From Halomonas smyrnensis AAD6 (lineage in GTDB: Bacteria; Pseudomonadota; Gammaproteobacteria; Pseudomonadales; Halomonadaceae), in NCBI RefSeq assembly GCF_000265245.1, contig NZ_AJKS02000004.1, positions 99,449-163,448 on the forward strand: 64,000 bases of DNA, written 5' to 3'. Each line of letters opens with the position of its first letter. Positions within the stretch are counted from its first letter, which is position 1. Positions 47,973 to 58,857 of this stretch are shown here, one piece after another. The notes beneath the pieces were generated by a model. That model was not told where the DNA came from, ran no database searches, and saw only the letters and a list, made by a program, of their open reading frames with translations. The position numbers and the translations under genes were made by a program.

Positions 47973-48275
47973 ATGGAACTGACCCCGAGAGACAAGGACA
48001 AGCTGCTGCTGTTCACCGCCGGCCTGCTGGCCGAGCGGCGCCGCGACCGCGGCCTGAAGCTGAACTATCCGGAGGCCGTGGCGCTGATCAGCTGCGAGAT
48101 CATGGAGGGTGCCCGCGACGGCAGGAGCGTCGCCGAGCTGATGGGCGCGGGACGCGAGATCCTCGGTCGCGACGACGTCATGGAGGGCGTGGCCGAGATG
48201 GTCGACGAAGTGCAGGTGGAGGCGACGTTCCCCGACGGGACCAAGCTGGTCACCATCCATCACCCCATCGTCTAA
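47973..48275 (+). CDS. ureA: urease gamma subunit
   Basis: 100 residues, the standard size. [20 protein letters not shown], then [20 protein letters not shown] and the C-terminal [20 protein letters not shown] chose ATG 47973, which has GAGGGAG upstream; a GTG at 47964 would add three residues not found in relatives. Confidence 0.97.
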   Translation: MELTPRDKDKLLLFTAGLLAERRRDRGLKLNYPEAVALISCEIMEGARDGRSVAELMGAGREILGRDDVMEGVAEMVDEVQVEATFPDGTKLVTIHHPIV

Positions 48276-48340
48276 AACTGGCGGCACTCGATCAGTCTTT
48301 CGTCAATGGGATAACCGCCAATAACGAAGAGGGAGCATCG

Positions 48341-48795
48341 ATGATTCCCGGTGAATATCGGCTTCAGGACGGCGAGATCGCGCTCTGCGAGGGACGTGAA
48401 CGCATCACCCTCGAGGTGGCCAACACCGGCGACCGCCCGGTGCAGATCGGTTCCCACTATCACTTCGCCGAGGCCAACCCGGCACTGGTCTTCGATCGGG
48501 ACCTGGCACGCGGCCGGCGCCTCGACGTGGCCGCGGGCACGGCGATCCGCTTAGAGCCCGGCCAGTCGCGCGAGGTGACGCTGATCCCGTTCGTCGGCCA
48601 TCGGCGCATCTACGGCTTCCGTGGCGACGTCATGGGGGCGCTTTCTATCGCTCCCGAAGCCGAGCGTAATGCTTCTACCGCTCCCGAAGCCGAGCGTAAT
48701 GCCTCTGCCGCGCCCGACGACGCGCGTACCCGATCTACCGCGCCCGAGGCTGCGCGTCCTTCGTCATCCCGCGATGCCGATCAAGGAGAGTCGTC

Positions 48796-48799
<4 letters not shown>
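48341..48799 (+). CDS. ureB: urease beta subunit with repetitive C-terminal tail
   Basis: 152 residues. The first about 101 residues are a normal beta subunit: [60 protein letters not shown] and [11 protein letters not shown]. Then a tail of about 50 residues is built from ten-residue units [30 protein letters not shown] and [10 protein letters not shown]. Most UreB proteins end shortly after the core (about 100-105 residues). The tail is probably disordered and surface exposed. The gene overlaps ureC by 4 nt, so the tail sits at a translationally coupled junction. Confidence 0.94.
48650..48769 (+). repeat. 30-bp imperfect tandem repeats inside ureB
   Basis: Four units starting at 48650, 48680, 48710 and 48740. 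The first two are nearly identical (GCTCCCGAAGCCGAGCGTAA and onward), the later two more diverged. Each encodes ten residues of the UreB tail. Confidence 0.85.
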
Positions 48800-50529
<1,730 letters not shown>

Positions 50530-50571
50530 GCGATGACCATCAAGACGAGCGGCGCCGGGGGCAGGGCGTAG

Positions 50572-50620
50572 CGAGGCTCTTTTGCCATGGATGGCAAAAG
50601 GAGCGTCCAGGGATGACTTC
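50572..50620 (+). other. Structured intergenic element before ureE
   Basis: TTTTGCCAT (50580-50588), GG, ATGGCAAAA (50591-50599) form a hairpin. GCGTCCAGGGATGAC follows, with an AGGGAT loop closed by GTC/GAC. It sits in the 154-nt ureC-ureE gap. The GUCCAGGGAUGA sequence is close to the CsrA consensus RUACARGGAUGU (10 of 12). It may instead belong to a dispersed intergenic repeat family. Confidence 0.5.
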
Positions 50621-50683
50621 ACCGCGTCCTCGCGCAGGCCTGCGCCCGGGACAGCCGCGAGATATTTCAACGAGATGACATCA

Positions 50684-51187
50684 ATGCTGACATTGACCGA
50701 ACGCCTGGGGCCGATCGAGGCGAGCGCCGCCGTCGACACCCTGACCCTCGACTACACGACCCGCACCCGCGGGCGCTTCAAGGCCAGCTCCGATGGCGGC
50801 CGAGAGGTCGGGGTTTTCCTCGACCGCGGGCCGGTGCTGCGCCACGGCGACGGGCTGACCGGCGAGGACGGCCAGACCATCCGCGTCCAGGCCGCGGTGG
50901 AGCCGGTGGTCACCGCGCGCCTCGAGGCCGGCCTGCCGCTGGCGCGGCTGAGCTATCACCTGGGCAACCGCCACGTGCAGCTCGCCATCGGGGTCGATGG
51001 CGATGGCATCGGCTGGGTCCGCTTCCCGCCGGATCACGTGCTGGAGGCGCTGGCCGAGCGCCTGGGCGCGCGGCTCGAGCACCACGACGCGCCCTTCGAT
51101 CCCGAGCCCGGCGCCTATGCCCGCGCCGGGGAGGGCGGCCATCACCATCATCACGGCCACCATCACGGTCATGACCATGCCCATTGA
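50684..51187 (+). CDS. ureE: urease nickel metallochaperone UreE
   Basis: 167 residues. MLTLTERLGPIEASAAVDTL, RTRGRFKASSDGGREVGVFLDRG and LSYHLGNRHVQLAI (interface nickel-site His) are typical UreE. The last 18 residues are a natural His-rich metal tail (HHHHHGHHHGHDHAH) like that of Klebsiella UreE. ATG 50684 is favoured; ATG 50675 would add three residues. The end overlaps ureF by 17 nt. Confidence 0.95.
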   Translation: MLTLTERLGPIEASAAVDTLTLDYTTRTRGRFKASSDGGREVGVFLDRGPVLRHGDGLTGEDGQTIRVQAAVEPVVTARLEAGLPLARLSYHLGNRHVQLAIGVDGDGIGWVRFPPDHVLEALAERLGARLEHHDAPFDPEPGAYARAGEGGHHHHHGHHHGHDHAH

Positions 51188-51860
51188 GTCGAGCGACGAT
51201 CTGGCGCTGCTCGGGCTGCTGCAGCTGGTCAGTCCGGCGCTGCCGATCGGCGCCTTCGCCTGGTCCCAGGGCCTGGAAAGCGCCTTCGAGCTCGACTGGG
51301 TGCGCGGCGAGGACGATCTCGGCGAGTGGCTGGAAGGCGTGCTCGACGACGGCCTGGCACGCTGCGAGCTGCCGGCCCTGGCGCGCTTCATGGCGGCCTG
51401 GGCCGAGGACGACGTCGAGGCGCTCGAGCACTGGAACGGCTGGCTCGCCGCCACCCGCGAGACCGCCGAACTGGCCGCCGAGGAGACGCGCCTCGGCAGC
51501 GCCCTGACGCGGCTGGTCACGAGCCTCGGGCTGACGCCGGCCGAGCCGTCGCGTCTGGATGGCATGGGCTATGTCGGCGTCTTCGCCTGGCTGGCGCTGG
51601 CCCGGGGCGTGACGCCGCGCCAGGCGCTGCTCGGCTTCTCCTGGGCCTGGCTCGAGAACCAGCTCGCCGTGGCCTGCAAGGCGCTGCCGCTCGGCCACAC
51701 CGCCGCCCAGCGCCTGATCGAGCGCCTGCGCCCGGCGCTGGTGGCGGCGACGGACGCGGCCCTCGAGTATGACGACGACCAACTCGGGCCGATGCTGCCC
51801 GGCCTGGCGCTGGCCAGCGCCCAGCACGAGACCCAGTACTCGCGACTGTTCCGCAGCTAA
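51171..51860 (+). CDS. ureF: urease accessory protein UreF
   Basis: About 229 residues from ATG 51171 (MTMPIES), or 227 from ATG 51177. LQLVSPALPIGAFAWSQGLE is the UreF N-terminal motif; GYVGVFAWLALARGVTPRQALLGFSWAW and the C-terminal SAQHETQYSRLFRS, needed for binding UreD and UreG, are present. UreF acts as the gating factor for UreG GTPase. The start lies within the His-codon run of ureE. Confidence 0.95.
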   Translation: MTMPIESSDDLALLGLLQLVSPALPIGAFAWSQGLESAFELDWVRGEDDLGEWLEGVLDDGLARCELPALARFMAAWAEDDVEALEHWNGWLAATRETAELAAEETRLGSALTRLVTSLGLTPAEPSRLDGMGYVGVFAWLALARGVTPRQALLGFSWAWLENQLAVACKALPLGHTAAQRLIERLRPALVAATDAALEYDDDQLGPMLPGLALASAQHETQYSRLFRS

Positions 51861-51920
51861 CAGGCGACCGCTGGTGAACCACCTTGCGTGGCCGCTGGCG
51901 CGAGGGCCGAGACGACGCGG

Positions 51921-51969
51921 TCGGCCTTCAGGGAAGAAGGCCGAGGAAAGCAAGGCACAGGGATGTGCC
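51921..51969 (+). other. Twin AGGGA-loop hairpins before ureG
   Basis: Hairpin 1: TCGGCCTTC (51921-51929), loop AGGGAA, GAAGGCCGA (51936-51944). Hairpin 2: GGCAC (51954-51958), loop AGGGAT, GTGCC (51965-51969). GCACAGGGAUGU in hairpin 2 matches the CsrA consensus RUACARGGAUGU in 11 of 12 positions with GGA in the loop. They occupy the otherwise empty 225-nt ureF-ureG gap. Confidence 0.55.
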
Positions 51970-52085
51970 GTCTTTCCGACCGCGAGAGGCCGGCCGGAGG
52001 GCCAGGGTTTCGGCCGCGTGGCGTGGTGAATCCAGCGCGTCGCCGGCACTGAAAACAGATTCAGTAATAGTAAGAGGAGAGATAC

Positions 52086-52721
<636 letters not shown>

Positions 52722-52753
52722 ATCCCTCTACTCATCACGGCAAGGAGAACGCC

Positions 52754-53347
52754 ATGAACCTCTCGTCCCTCGTTCGCTCGCGCGCCCTGGGCGCCGCCTC
52801 CCTGATGCTGGTGGCCGGCAGCGCCTGGGCCCATCCCGGTCACGAGGTCGCCGGCGGCGGCTTCGCGGCGGGCCTCGGCCACCCGCTGTTCGGCCTCGAT
52901 CACCTGCTGGCGATGCTGGCCGTCGGCCTGTTCAGCGTGCGTCAGTCGGCCGCGATGGGTCGCTTCGTGCCGCTGCTGGCGGTGGGCGGCATGCTGCTCG
53001 GCGCCGGCCTGGCCTGGGCCGGCGTGGCGCTTCCGGGCGTGGAGTTCGGCATCGCCATGAGCGTGCTGCTGGCCGGCGTGCTGGTCGCGGCCCTGGCCCG
53101 CGTGCCCGCGGCGCTGGGCAGCGTCGCCGTGGTCGCCTTCATGGTCTTCCACGGCCATGCCCACGCCGCCGAGATGCCCCACGGGGCCAGCACCCTGCTG
53201 TACCTGGCCGGCTTCAGCCTGGCGACCCTGGGCCTGACCGTTGCCGGCCGCCGCGTCGCCGGCTGGCTGATGACCCGCGAGCAGCGGGTGCTGCGCGGCC
53301 TGGGCGCGGCCATCGCCGCCATGGGCGCGCTGTTCGCCATCGGCTGA
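52754..53347 (+). CDS. ureJ: UreJ/HupE-family nickel transporter
   Basis: 197 residues: signal peptide (SLMLVAGSAWA), then HPGHEVAGGGFAAGLGHPLFGLDHLLAMLAVGLF, whose metal-binding HPxxGxDH motif is the HupE/UreJ hallmark. FMVFHGHAHAAEMPHGAS is the second metal motif; about six spans. It probably brings nickel to the urease maturation machinery. It starts 32 nt after ureG and ends the urea island. Confidence 0.92.
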   Translation: MNLSSLVRSRALGAASLMLVAGSAWAHPGHEVAGGGFAAGLGHPLFGLDHLLAMLAVGLFSVRQSAAMGRFVPLLAVGGMLLGAGLAWAGVALPGVEFGIAMSVLLAGVLVAALARVPAALGSVAVVAFMVFHGHAHAAEMPHGASTLLYLAGFSLATLGLTVAGRRVAGWLMTREQRVLRGLGAAIAAMGALFAIG

Positions 53348-53533
53348 TCGCTCGCCGCAGGATGTCCTCGCGCCCGGCCTCGTGCCGGGCACGCTGCGTT
53401 AGGACTCTTGTGCCAGGAGCGCGGTGTCCGGCGCGCTGAAGTGAGGGGCGCTGCGTCGAGGCCGGTCCCACGCTATGCTGGCGTCGATGAGCGGGGCCGA
53501 TGGTGCCCTCGGTGGCTGCCAGGGAGGCGCGAC

Positions 53534-54985
53534 ATGAGACGCGGGACGAGGAGTCGACGGATGTGGTCATGGTGGCTCGGTGGGCTGTTGCTGGCGTGGC
53601 TGGCCATGGGCGCCTGGCAGCGCTACAAGCCGCTGCCGGAGGGCGTCGGCCAGGCCCATCCGCTGCGCGTGGCCGAATCGCCGCGGCTGCTGACCGACGA
53701 GACCTGGTATGACGCCGCGGGCGAGCGCCATCGTCGCCAGGCGATCTTCGACGAGGCGCTGGCGATGATCGGCCAGGCGCGGCGCCTGGTGGTGGTCGAC
53801 ATGTTCCTGTTCAACGACTTCGCCGGGGCGGCCGAGGGGGTCGACTTCCGCCCGCTGTCCGAGGAGCTCACCGAGGCGCTGGTCCGCCAGCGGCGCCGTC
53901 ATCCCGAGCTGCGCGCCATCCTGATCACCGATCCGCTGAATACGCTCTACGGCGGGCTCGAACTCGACCACCTCGAGCGCCTGCGCGACGCCGGCGTGGA
54001 GGTGGCGATCACCGATCTGAATCGGCTGCGGGCCTCCAACCCGCTGTGGTCGGGGCTGTGGCATCTGGGGCCACGCTGGCTCGGCAATCAGGCGTCCGCC
54101 GGCTGGCTGCCCAATGCCCTGGGGCCGGGGGAGGTCACCCTGCGCAGCTATCTGGCGCTGGCCAACGTCAAGGCCAACCATCGCAAGACGCTGGTGGTGG
54201 ACCAGGGCGACGGCTGGGCGGGGCTGGTGACCTCGGCCAATCCCCACGATGCCAGCAGCCTGCACGGCAACATGGCGCTGCGCGTCGAGGGCGCGGCGGC
54301 CCTCGATCTGCTGGCCTCGGAGCGCGCGGTGGCGGGCTGGTCCGGCGTCACCGTGCCCGGGCCCGCGCCGCCGCCCGCCGAGGACGGCCCGCCCGGCGCC
54401 CGCCTGCAGCTGCTGACCGAGGGCGCGATCCGCGATGCGTTGGTCACCGCCGTGGAGCGGGCCGGGGAGGGCGATCGCCTCGACGTGGCGGTGTTCTATC
54501 TGGCCCATCGCGAGCTGATCGAGGCGCTGATCGCGGCGCGTCGGCGAGGCGCCGAGGTGCGGGTGCTGCTCGATCCCAACCGCGAGGCCTTCGGCCTCGA
54601 CAAGGGCGGCATTCCCAATCGGCCGGTGGCCGACGAGCTGGTGGCGGCCGGCATCGGGGTGCGCTGGTGCGCCACCCGCGGCGAGCAGTGCCACACCAAG
54701 CTGCTGATGCGCCGGCCCGCCGATGGCGGCGAGAGCGAACTGATCCTGGGCTCGGCCAACTTCACCCGCCGCAACCTCGACGATCTGAACCTGGAAACCA
54801 GCGTGCGGCTGCTGGGCCCGCCGAGCCTGCCGGCGCTGGCCGACGCCGAGGCGTTCTTCGCCCGCCGCTGGCACTCCACGCCGGAACGCACCACCAGCCG
54901 AGCCTATGCCGCGTCCGATGCCGCCGGGGCGGTGGATCATTGGCGCTACCGGGTGATGGAGGCCACGGGGCTCTCGACGTTCTGA
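53534..54985 (+). CDS. phospholipase D-family membrane-anchored protein
   Basis: 483 residues from ATG 53534, with GGGAGG upstream. One N-terminal span (WWLGGLLLAWLAMGAW) anchors a periplasmic or cytoplasmic body with two PLD motifs: NHRKTLVVDQGDG...TSANPHDAS (about 215-245) and CHTKLLMRRPADGG...GSANFTRRN (about 392-420). These HxK-x4-D type motifs imply phosphatidyl transfer or hydrolysis, as in cardiolipin synthase. The motif spacing and N-terminal YDAAGERHRRQAIFDEALAMI differ from ClsA, so I assign only the superfamily. Confidence 0.82.
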   Translation: MRRGTRSRRMWSWWLGGLLLAWLAMGAWQRYKPLPEGVGQAHPLRVAESPRLLTDETWYDAAGERHRRQAIFDEALAMIGQARRLVVVDMFLFNDFAGAAEGVDFRPLSEELTEALVRQRRRHPELRAILITDPLNTLYGGLELDHLERLRDAGVEVAITDLNRLRASNPLWSGLWHLGPRWLGNQASAGWLPNALGPGEVTLRSYLALANVKANHRKTLVVDQGDGWAGLVTSANPHDASSLHGNMALRVEGAAALDLLASERAVAGWSGVTVPGPAPPPAEDGPPGARLQLLTEGAIRDALVTAVERAGEGDRLDVAVFYLAHRELIEALIAARRRGAEVRVLLDPNREAFGLDKGGIPNRPVADELVAAGIGVRWCATRGEQCHTKLLMRRPADGGESELILGSANFTRRNLDDLNLETSVRLLGPPSLPALADAEAFFARRWHSTPERTTSRAYAASDAAGAVDHWRYRVMEATGLSTF

Positions 54986-55074
54986 ACGTTGGCCATTCGG
55001 CTTTGACAGCCTCGCCGCCGCCGACCAGCTTTAAGCTGCCTGTGGGCGATCCGAGATGACAAGGGAGAAAGGGC

Positions 55075-55302
55075 ATGGAACGGTTCTGGCTAGGCGTGAA
55101 ACTGGTGCTGCTGGCGCTGGTGGTGATACTGATCGTGCAGAATCTGAATCTGGTCCAGGTGCGCCTGCTGACCTGGAGCTTCTCGATACCGCTGGCGCTG
55201 CTGATCGCGGCTCTCTACCTGCTCGGCATGGTCAGCGGGCGCAGCCTGATGGGGCTGGTGCGGCGCCTGCGCGGCCAGCAGGGGCATGCCAAGCACCGCT
55301 GA
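55075..55302 (+). CDS. LapA-domain (DUF1049) small membrane protein
   Basis: 75 residues: two spans (LGVKLVLLALVVILIVQNLN and WSFSIPLALLIAALYLLGMV) then a basic tail (RRLRGQQGHAKHR). The IVQNLNLVQVRLLTWSFSIP linker is the LapA signature. Such proteins act with LapB/YciM in regulating lipopolysaccharide synthesis in E. coli, but no lapB is adjacent. Ribosome site AGGGAGAAAGG. Confidence 0.85.
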   Translation: MERFWLGVKLVLLALVVILIVQNLNLVQVRLLTWSFSIPLALLIAALYLLGMVSGRSLMGLVRRLRGQQGHAKHR

Positions 55303-55329
55303 GTCGCCGGAGGTTCGGGCGGTCATCCA

Positions 55330-56262
55330 CTACTCGACGTGGGTGACCGCCTGATGCCGTGAGTCCAGATGCCACGGCAGGCCCAGGCGGGCGTTGCGCT
55401 CCAGCTCGGCGATCACCTGGGCGCCGAGCAGTAGGATGATGGCGCCCACTTCCAGGGTCAGCAGCACCACGATCAGCGTCGCCAGCGAGCCGTAGACGGC
55501 GTTGACGAACGACAGGTGGGCGAAGTAGTAGATCAGCAGCAGCCGGGCGCCTTCCCACAGCAGGGCGGCGACGAAGCCGCCCACCAGGGCGCGCCTGAGC
55601 GCCACCTTGACCACCGGCATCACCTTGTAGATGGCGCTGAACAGCAGGAACACGCCGGCGAAGCTGGTCAGGTTCAGCGCCGTGTTCGAGAGCCCCGCCA
55701 GGGGCAGCTCCTGGCCCAGCAGCGCCATCCACAGCGTATTGACCGCATCCGCCAGGCTGACCAGCAGCGTCAGGCCCATCAGCCCCGCGCCCAGCACCAC
55801 CATGAAGGCGTAGGGCATCAGCACCGAGACCCAGGCCGAGCGCCCGACGTGGGCGTCGGGGGCATGGAAGATGATCGCCAGGGCGTCCTCCAGCATGCGA
55901 AAGGCGAAGGAGCTGAACACCAGCAGCACCGGCAGGCCCAGAATGCCGATCGCCTCCCGCGAGTCGAGCAGCGAGCGCACGGCGTCGAGCAGCACCTCGG
56001 CGTGGGCGGGCGTCAGGTGGCGCGCCTGGATGGCCAGCAGGGTGAGCAGCTGCTGCTCGTCGACCACTCGCGCGAGCAGGACCACCATCACCGCGAACAG
56101 CGGCACCACCGACAGCAGGATGTTGTAGCCCACGCCGCCGGCCAGCAGGATGCCGCGATTGCGCAGGAAGGCGCAGAGCACGCGCCAGACGAAGCTCAGT
56201 ACCCGCCGGGTGTGGCGAAAATGGCGAGACGACGAAGTGGCGCTGGCGGGAGGCGGTGTCAT
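55330..56262 (-). CDS. YihY/virulence factor BrkB family membrane protein
   Basis: 310 residues with about six spans. ILLAGGVGYNILLSVVPLFAVMVVLL and SFAFRMLEDALAIIFHAPDA, MPVVKVALRRALVGGFVAALLWEGARLLL and TLEVGAIILLLGAQVIAELERN are the YihY family features. The family was once called RNase BN in error; function is unknown, with links to envelope integrity. It is convergent with lapA (27 nt) and divergent from mrp. Confidence 0.9.
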   Translation of the reverse strand: MTPPPASATSSSRHFRHTRRVLSFVWRVLCAFLRNRGILLAGGVGYNILLSVVPLFAVMVVLLARVVDEQQLLTLLAIQARHLTPAHAEVLLDAVRSLLDSREAIGILGLPVLLVFSSFAFRMLEDALAIIFHAPDAHVGRSAWVSVLMPYAFMVVLGAGLMGLTLLVSLADAVNTLWMALLGQELPLAGLSNTALNLTSFAGVFLLFSAIYKVMPVVKVALRRALVGGFVAALLWEGARLLLIYYFAHLSFVNAVYGSLATLIVVLLTLEVGAIILLLGAQVIAELERNARLGLPWHLDSRHQAVTHVE

Positions 56263-56451
56263 GGCGGGGCCGGGTCGAGGAAGTCTGACGGCATGATAGG
56301 CCGCTCGACGGCGTTGGCGTCAATCCCGTGCCGCCTTCGCTCGATGTCGTCCTGAAGCAGCGGGATGGCATTCACCGGCCGCCGGGACGGCGGGTATACT
56401 GACGGCCTGAGCCGCCCGGGCGGCCATCCCAACCGAGGTAAGGAGCAAGTC

Positions 56452-57258
56452 GTGATCGAAGGGGTCAAGCACATCGTCGCCGTGGCGTCCGGCAAGGGCG
56501 GAGTGGGCAAGTCCACCGTCACCGCCAACCTGGCGCTGGCCATGGCCGCCGAGGGCTATCGCGTGGGCGTTCTGGACGCCGATATCCACGGCCCCAGCCA
56601 GGCCAAGATGCTCGGCGTGGCCGAGGGCGCACGCCCCGAAGCGGCGGGCGAGAAGACCATGAAGCCGATGCGGGCCCACGGCCTGCAGGTGATGTCCATG
56701 GCGTTTTTGATCGATACCCGCGAGCCCACCGTCTGGCGCGGCCCGATGGTCGCCGGCGCCTTCCAGCAGCTGCTGACCCAGACCGTGTGGGACGAGCTGG
56801 ACGTGCTGTTCGTCGACATGCCCCCGGGCACCGGCGACATCCAGCTGACACTGGCTCAGAAGGTGCCGGTGGGCGGCGCGGTGATCGTCACCACGCCCCA
56901 GGACATCGCCCTGCTGGACGCGCGCAAGGGCATCGAGATGTTCCGCAAGGTCAACGTGCCGGTGTTCGGCGTGGTGGAGAACATGAGCCTGCACGTCTGC
57001 TCGAGCTGCGGTCACAGCGAGCCGATCTTCGGCGAGGGCGGCGGCGAGCGCATCGCCGAAGAATACGACACCCGCGTGCTGGGCCAGCTGCCGCTGACGC
57101 TGTCGATCCGCGAGCAGGCCGACGGCGGCGCGCCCACCGTGGTCGCCGAGCCGGACGGCGAGGTCACCGCCAGCTTCCGCGCCATGGCCCGTCAGGTGGC
57201 CGAGCAGCTCGAGGGCGCCTCGTCCGACACGGGCCCGGCGATCTCGTTCAGCGACTGA
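56452..57258 (+). CDS. Mrp/ApbC iron-sulfur carrier P-loop ATPase
   Basis: 268 residues. [20 protein letters not shown] is the deviant Walker A of Mrp/NBP35 proteins, [14 protein letters not shown] the switch region, and VCSSCG the CxxC that holds a bridging Fe-S cluster. [18 protein letters not shown] is Walker B. The start is GTG 56452 with AAGGAG upstream. The N-terminal MIP18/DUF59 domain found in many Mrp proteins is absent, as in shorter family members. Confidence 0.92.
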   Translation: MIEGVKHIVAVASGKGGVGKSTVTANLALAMAAEGYRVGVLDADIHGPSQAKMLGVAEGARPEAAGEKTMKPMRAHGLQVMSMAFLIDTREPTVWRGPMVAGAFQQLLTQTVWDELDVLFVDMPPGTGDIQLTLAQKVPVGGAVIVTTPQDIALLDARKGIEMFRKVNVPVFGVVENMSLHVCSSCGHSEPIFGEGGGERIAEEYDTRVLGQLPLTLSIREQADGGAPTVVAEPDGEVTASFRAMARQVAEQLEGASSDTGPAISFSD

Positions 57259-57349
57259 GCCCGCCGGCGGCGAGAACCGTGACGCCCGCTCCCGGGGCCG
57301 CTATCATGGCGGCCCCTATTCGTTTCGATTCCACCCAGCAGGACGACCC

Positions 57350-57916
57350 ATGAGCATCAAATCCGACCACTGGATCCGCCGCATGGCCGAGCGGGAAGGC
57401 ATGATCGAGCCTTTCGAGGCCGACCAGGTGCGCTATGTGAACGACCGGCGGGTGATCTCCTACGGGACGTCCAGCTACGGCTACGACGTGCGCTGCGCCG
57501 ACGAGTTCAAGGTGTTCACCAACATCCACTCGGCGGTGGTGGACCCCAAGGGCTTCGACGACAACAGCTTCGTCGACGTCAAGGGCGACGTCTGCGTGAT
57601 CCCGCCCAATTCCTTCGCCCTGGCGCGCACCGTGGAGTACTTCCGCATTCCGCGCAGCGTGCTGACCATCTGCCTAGGCAAGTCGACCTATGCCCGCTGC
57701 GGCATCATCGTCAACGTCACGCCACTGGAGCCGGAGTGGGAAGGGCACGTGACCCTGGAGTTCTCCAACACCACCAACCTGCCGGCCAAGATCTACGCCA
57801 ACGAGGGCGTGGCCCAGATGCTGTTCCTGGAGTCCGACGAGGTCTGCGCGACCTCCTACAAGGACCGCGGCGGCAAGTATATGGGGCAGAGAGGCGTGAC
57901 CCTGCCGCGGACCTGA
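57350..57916 (+). CDS. dcd: dCTP deaminase
   Basis: 188 residues. Dcd deaminates dCTP to dUTP, the main bacterial source of dTMP precursors. [39 protein letters not shown] (active-site Arg/Ser) and [20 protein letters not shown] with the catalytic Glu are conserved; [11 protein letters not shown] completes the nucleotide pocket. A terminator within repeats follows. Confidence 0.97.
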   Translation: MSIKSDHWIRRMAEREGMIEPFEADQVRYVNDRRVISYGTSSYGYDVRCADEFKVFTNIHSAVVDPKGFDDNSFVDVKGDVCVIPPNSFALARTVEYFRIPRSVLTICLGKSTYARCGIIVNVTPLEPEWEGHVTLEFSNTTNLPAKIYANEGVAQMLFLESDEVCATSYKDRGGKYMGQRGVTLPRT

Positions 57917-57934
57917 GCACCGGTTAGACGGAAA

Positions 57935-57976
57935 GCGCCGAGCTACAAGCGCCAAGCTAGAAGCGCCAAGCTACAA
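57935..57976 (+). repeat. 14-bp tandem repeat x3 after dcd
   Basis: GCGCCGAGCTACAA, GCGCCAAGCTAGAA, GCGCCAAGCTACAA in a row, starting 18 nt after the dcd stop. The CTACAAG core resembles the reverse complement (CTGCAAG) of the heptamer array beyond the terminator. Confidence 0.8.
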
Positions 57977-57977
57977 G

Positions 57978-58008
57978 AAAACCCCGAAGGTTGAGCCTTC
58001 GGGGTTTT
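57978..58008. terminator. Bidirectional terminator, dcd and purN
   Basis: AAAACCCCGAAGG (57978-57990), loop TTGAG, CCTTCGGGGTTTT (57996-58008): a classical intrinsic terminator with T-runs on both strands, between convergent dcd (plus) and purN (minus). Confidence 0.9.
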
Positions 58009-58038
58009 CTGTTTCTCTGGGCGATATCAGGCTATCGA

Positions 58039-58115
58039 CTTGCAGCTTGCAGCTTGCAGCTTGCAGCTTGCAGCTTGCAGCTTGCAGCTTGCAGCTTGCA
58101 GCTTGCAGCTTGCAG
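58039..58115. repeat. Heptanucleotide CTTGCAG x11 array
   Basis: Eleven perfect head-to-tail copies of CTTGCAG (77 nt), beginning 30 nt after the terminator and ending one base before the purN stop codon. No spacers, so it is not CRISPR. Copy number is likely to vary by slippage. Confidence 0.95.
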
Positions 58116-58116
58116 C

Positions 58117-58857
58117 TTACTCCTCGATATCCTCGTCCAGCTCCTCGGCCGCGTCGGCGTGGGACATGCGCAGGCCCTGTTCCGGCAGCGGCATGCCGTC
58201 GAAGCGTGCGCCGCCTTCGCCGAACTGCAGGCGACCCTCCAGGCACCACTTCACGGCGATCGGGTAGATCAGGTGCTCGCGGGCGTGGACCTTGTCCTTG
58301 AGGCTTTCCTCGGTCTCGCCGTCGGCAACCTCGACCGCCGCCTGGAGCAGCACCGGGCCGCCGTCGAGCTCTTCGGTGACGTAGTGCACGCTGCAGCCGT
58401 GCTCGGCGACGCCGTCGGCCAGCGCCCGGGCGTGGGTGTGCAGGCCCTGGTAGGCCGGCAGCAGGGACGGATGGATGTTGATCAGCCGGCCCAGGAAACG
58501 CTGCACGAAGCGCGGCGTCAGGATGCGCATGAAGCCGGCCAGCACCACCAGGTCGGGCTCGTGACGCTCGATGACCTTGATCAGGGCGCCGTCGTAGGCC
58601 TCGCGGCTGTCGTATTCGCGATGGGGCAGGGCGACGGCGTCGATGCCGGCCTCACGGGCGCGCTGCAGGCCGTAGGCGTCGGCCTGGTTGGAGATCACCG
58701 CGACGATCTCGCCGCCCAGGCGGTCGTGGACCTGCTCGTCGATCAGCGCCTGGAGGTTGCTGCCGTTGCCGGAGATCAGCACCACCACCCGCCGAGCCTC
58801 GGCGGGCTCGGGGGTGAAGTCCTGCAGGGTATCGCTGCTGTAGTCGTTCTCGCTCAT
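58117..58857 (-). CDS. purN: phosphoribosylglycinamide formyltransferase
   Basis: 246 residues, longer than the usual 210-220 through about 22 N-terminal and some C-terminal acidic residues. [19 protein letters not shown] binds substrate; [29 protein letters not shown] (catalytic His/Asn region) and [19 protein letters not shown] are conserved. It uses 10-formyl-THF. The start overlaps the purM stop by 4 nt. Its stop codon abuts the heptamer array. Confidence 0.96.
   Translation of the reverse strand: MSENDYSSDTLQDFTPEPAEARRVVVLISGNGSNLQALIDEQVHDRLGGEIVAVISNQADAYGLQRAREAGIDAVALPHREYDSREAYDGALIKVIERHEPDLVVLAGFMRILTPRFVQRFLGRLINIHPSLLPAYQGLHTHARALADGVAEHGCSVHYVTEELDGGPVLLQAAVEVADGETEESLKDKVHAREHLIYPIAVKWCLEGRLQFGEGGARFDGMPLPEQGLRMSHADAAEELDEDIEE

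Noticed and set aside
51127..51187. Engineered His tag at the end of UreE
   Set aside because: Natural UreE proteins carry His-rich metal tails, the spacing includes Gly, Asp and Ala, and the coding region overlaps ureF.
58039..58115. CRISPR array
   Set aside because: The 7-nt units are contiguous with no spacers and no cas genes occur in the window.
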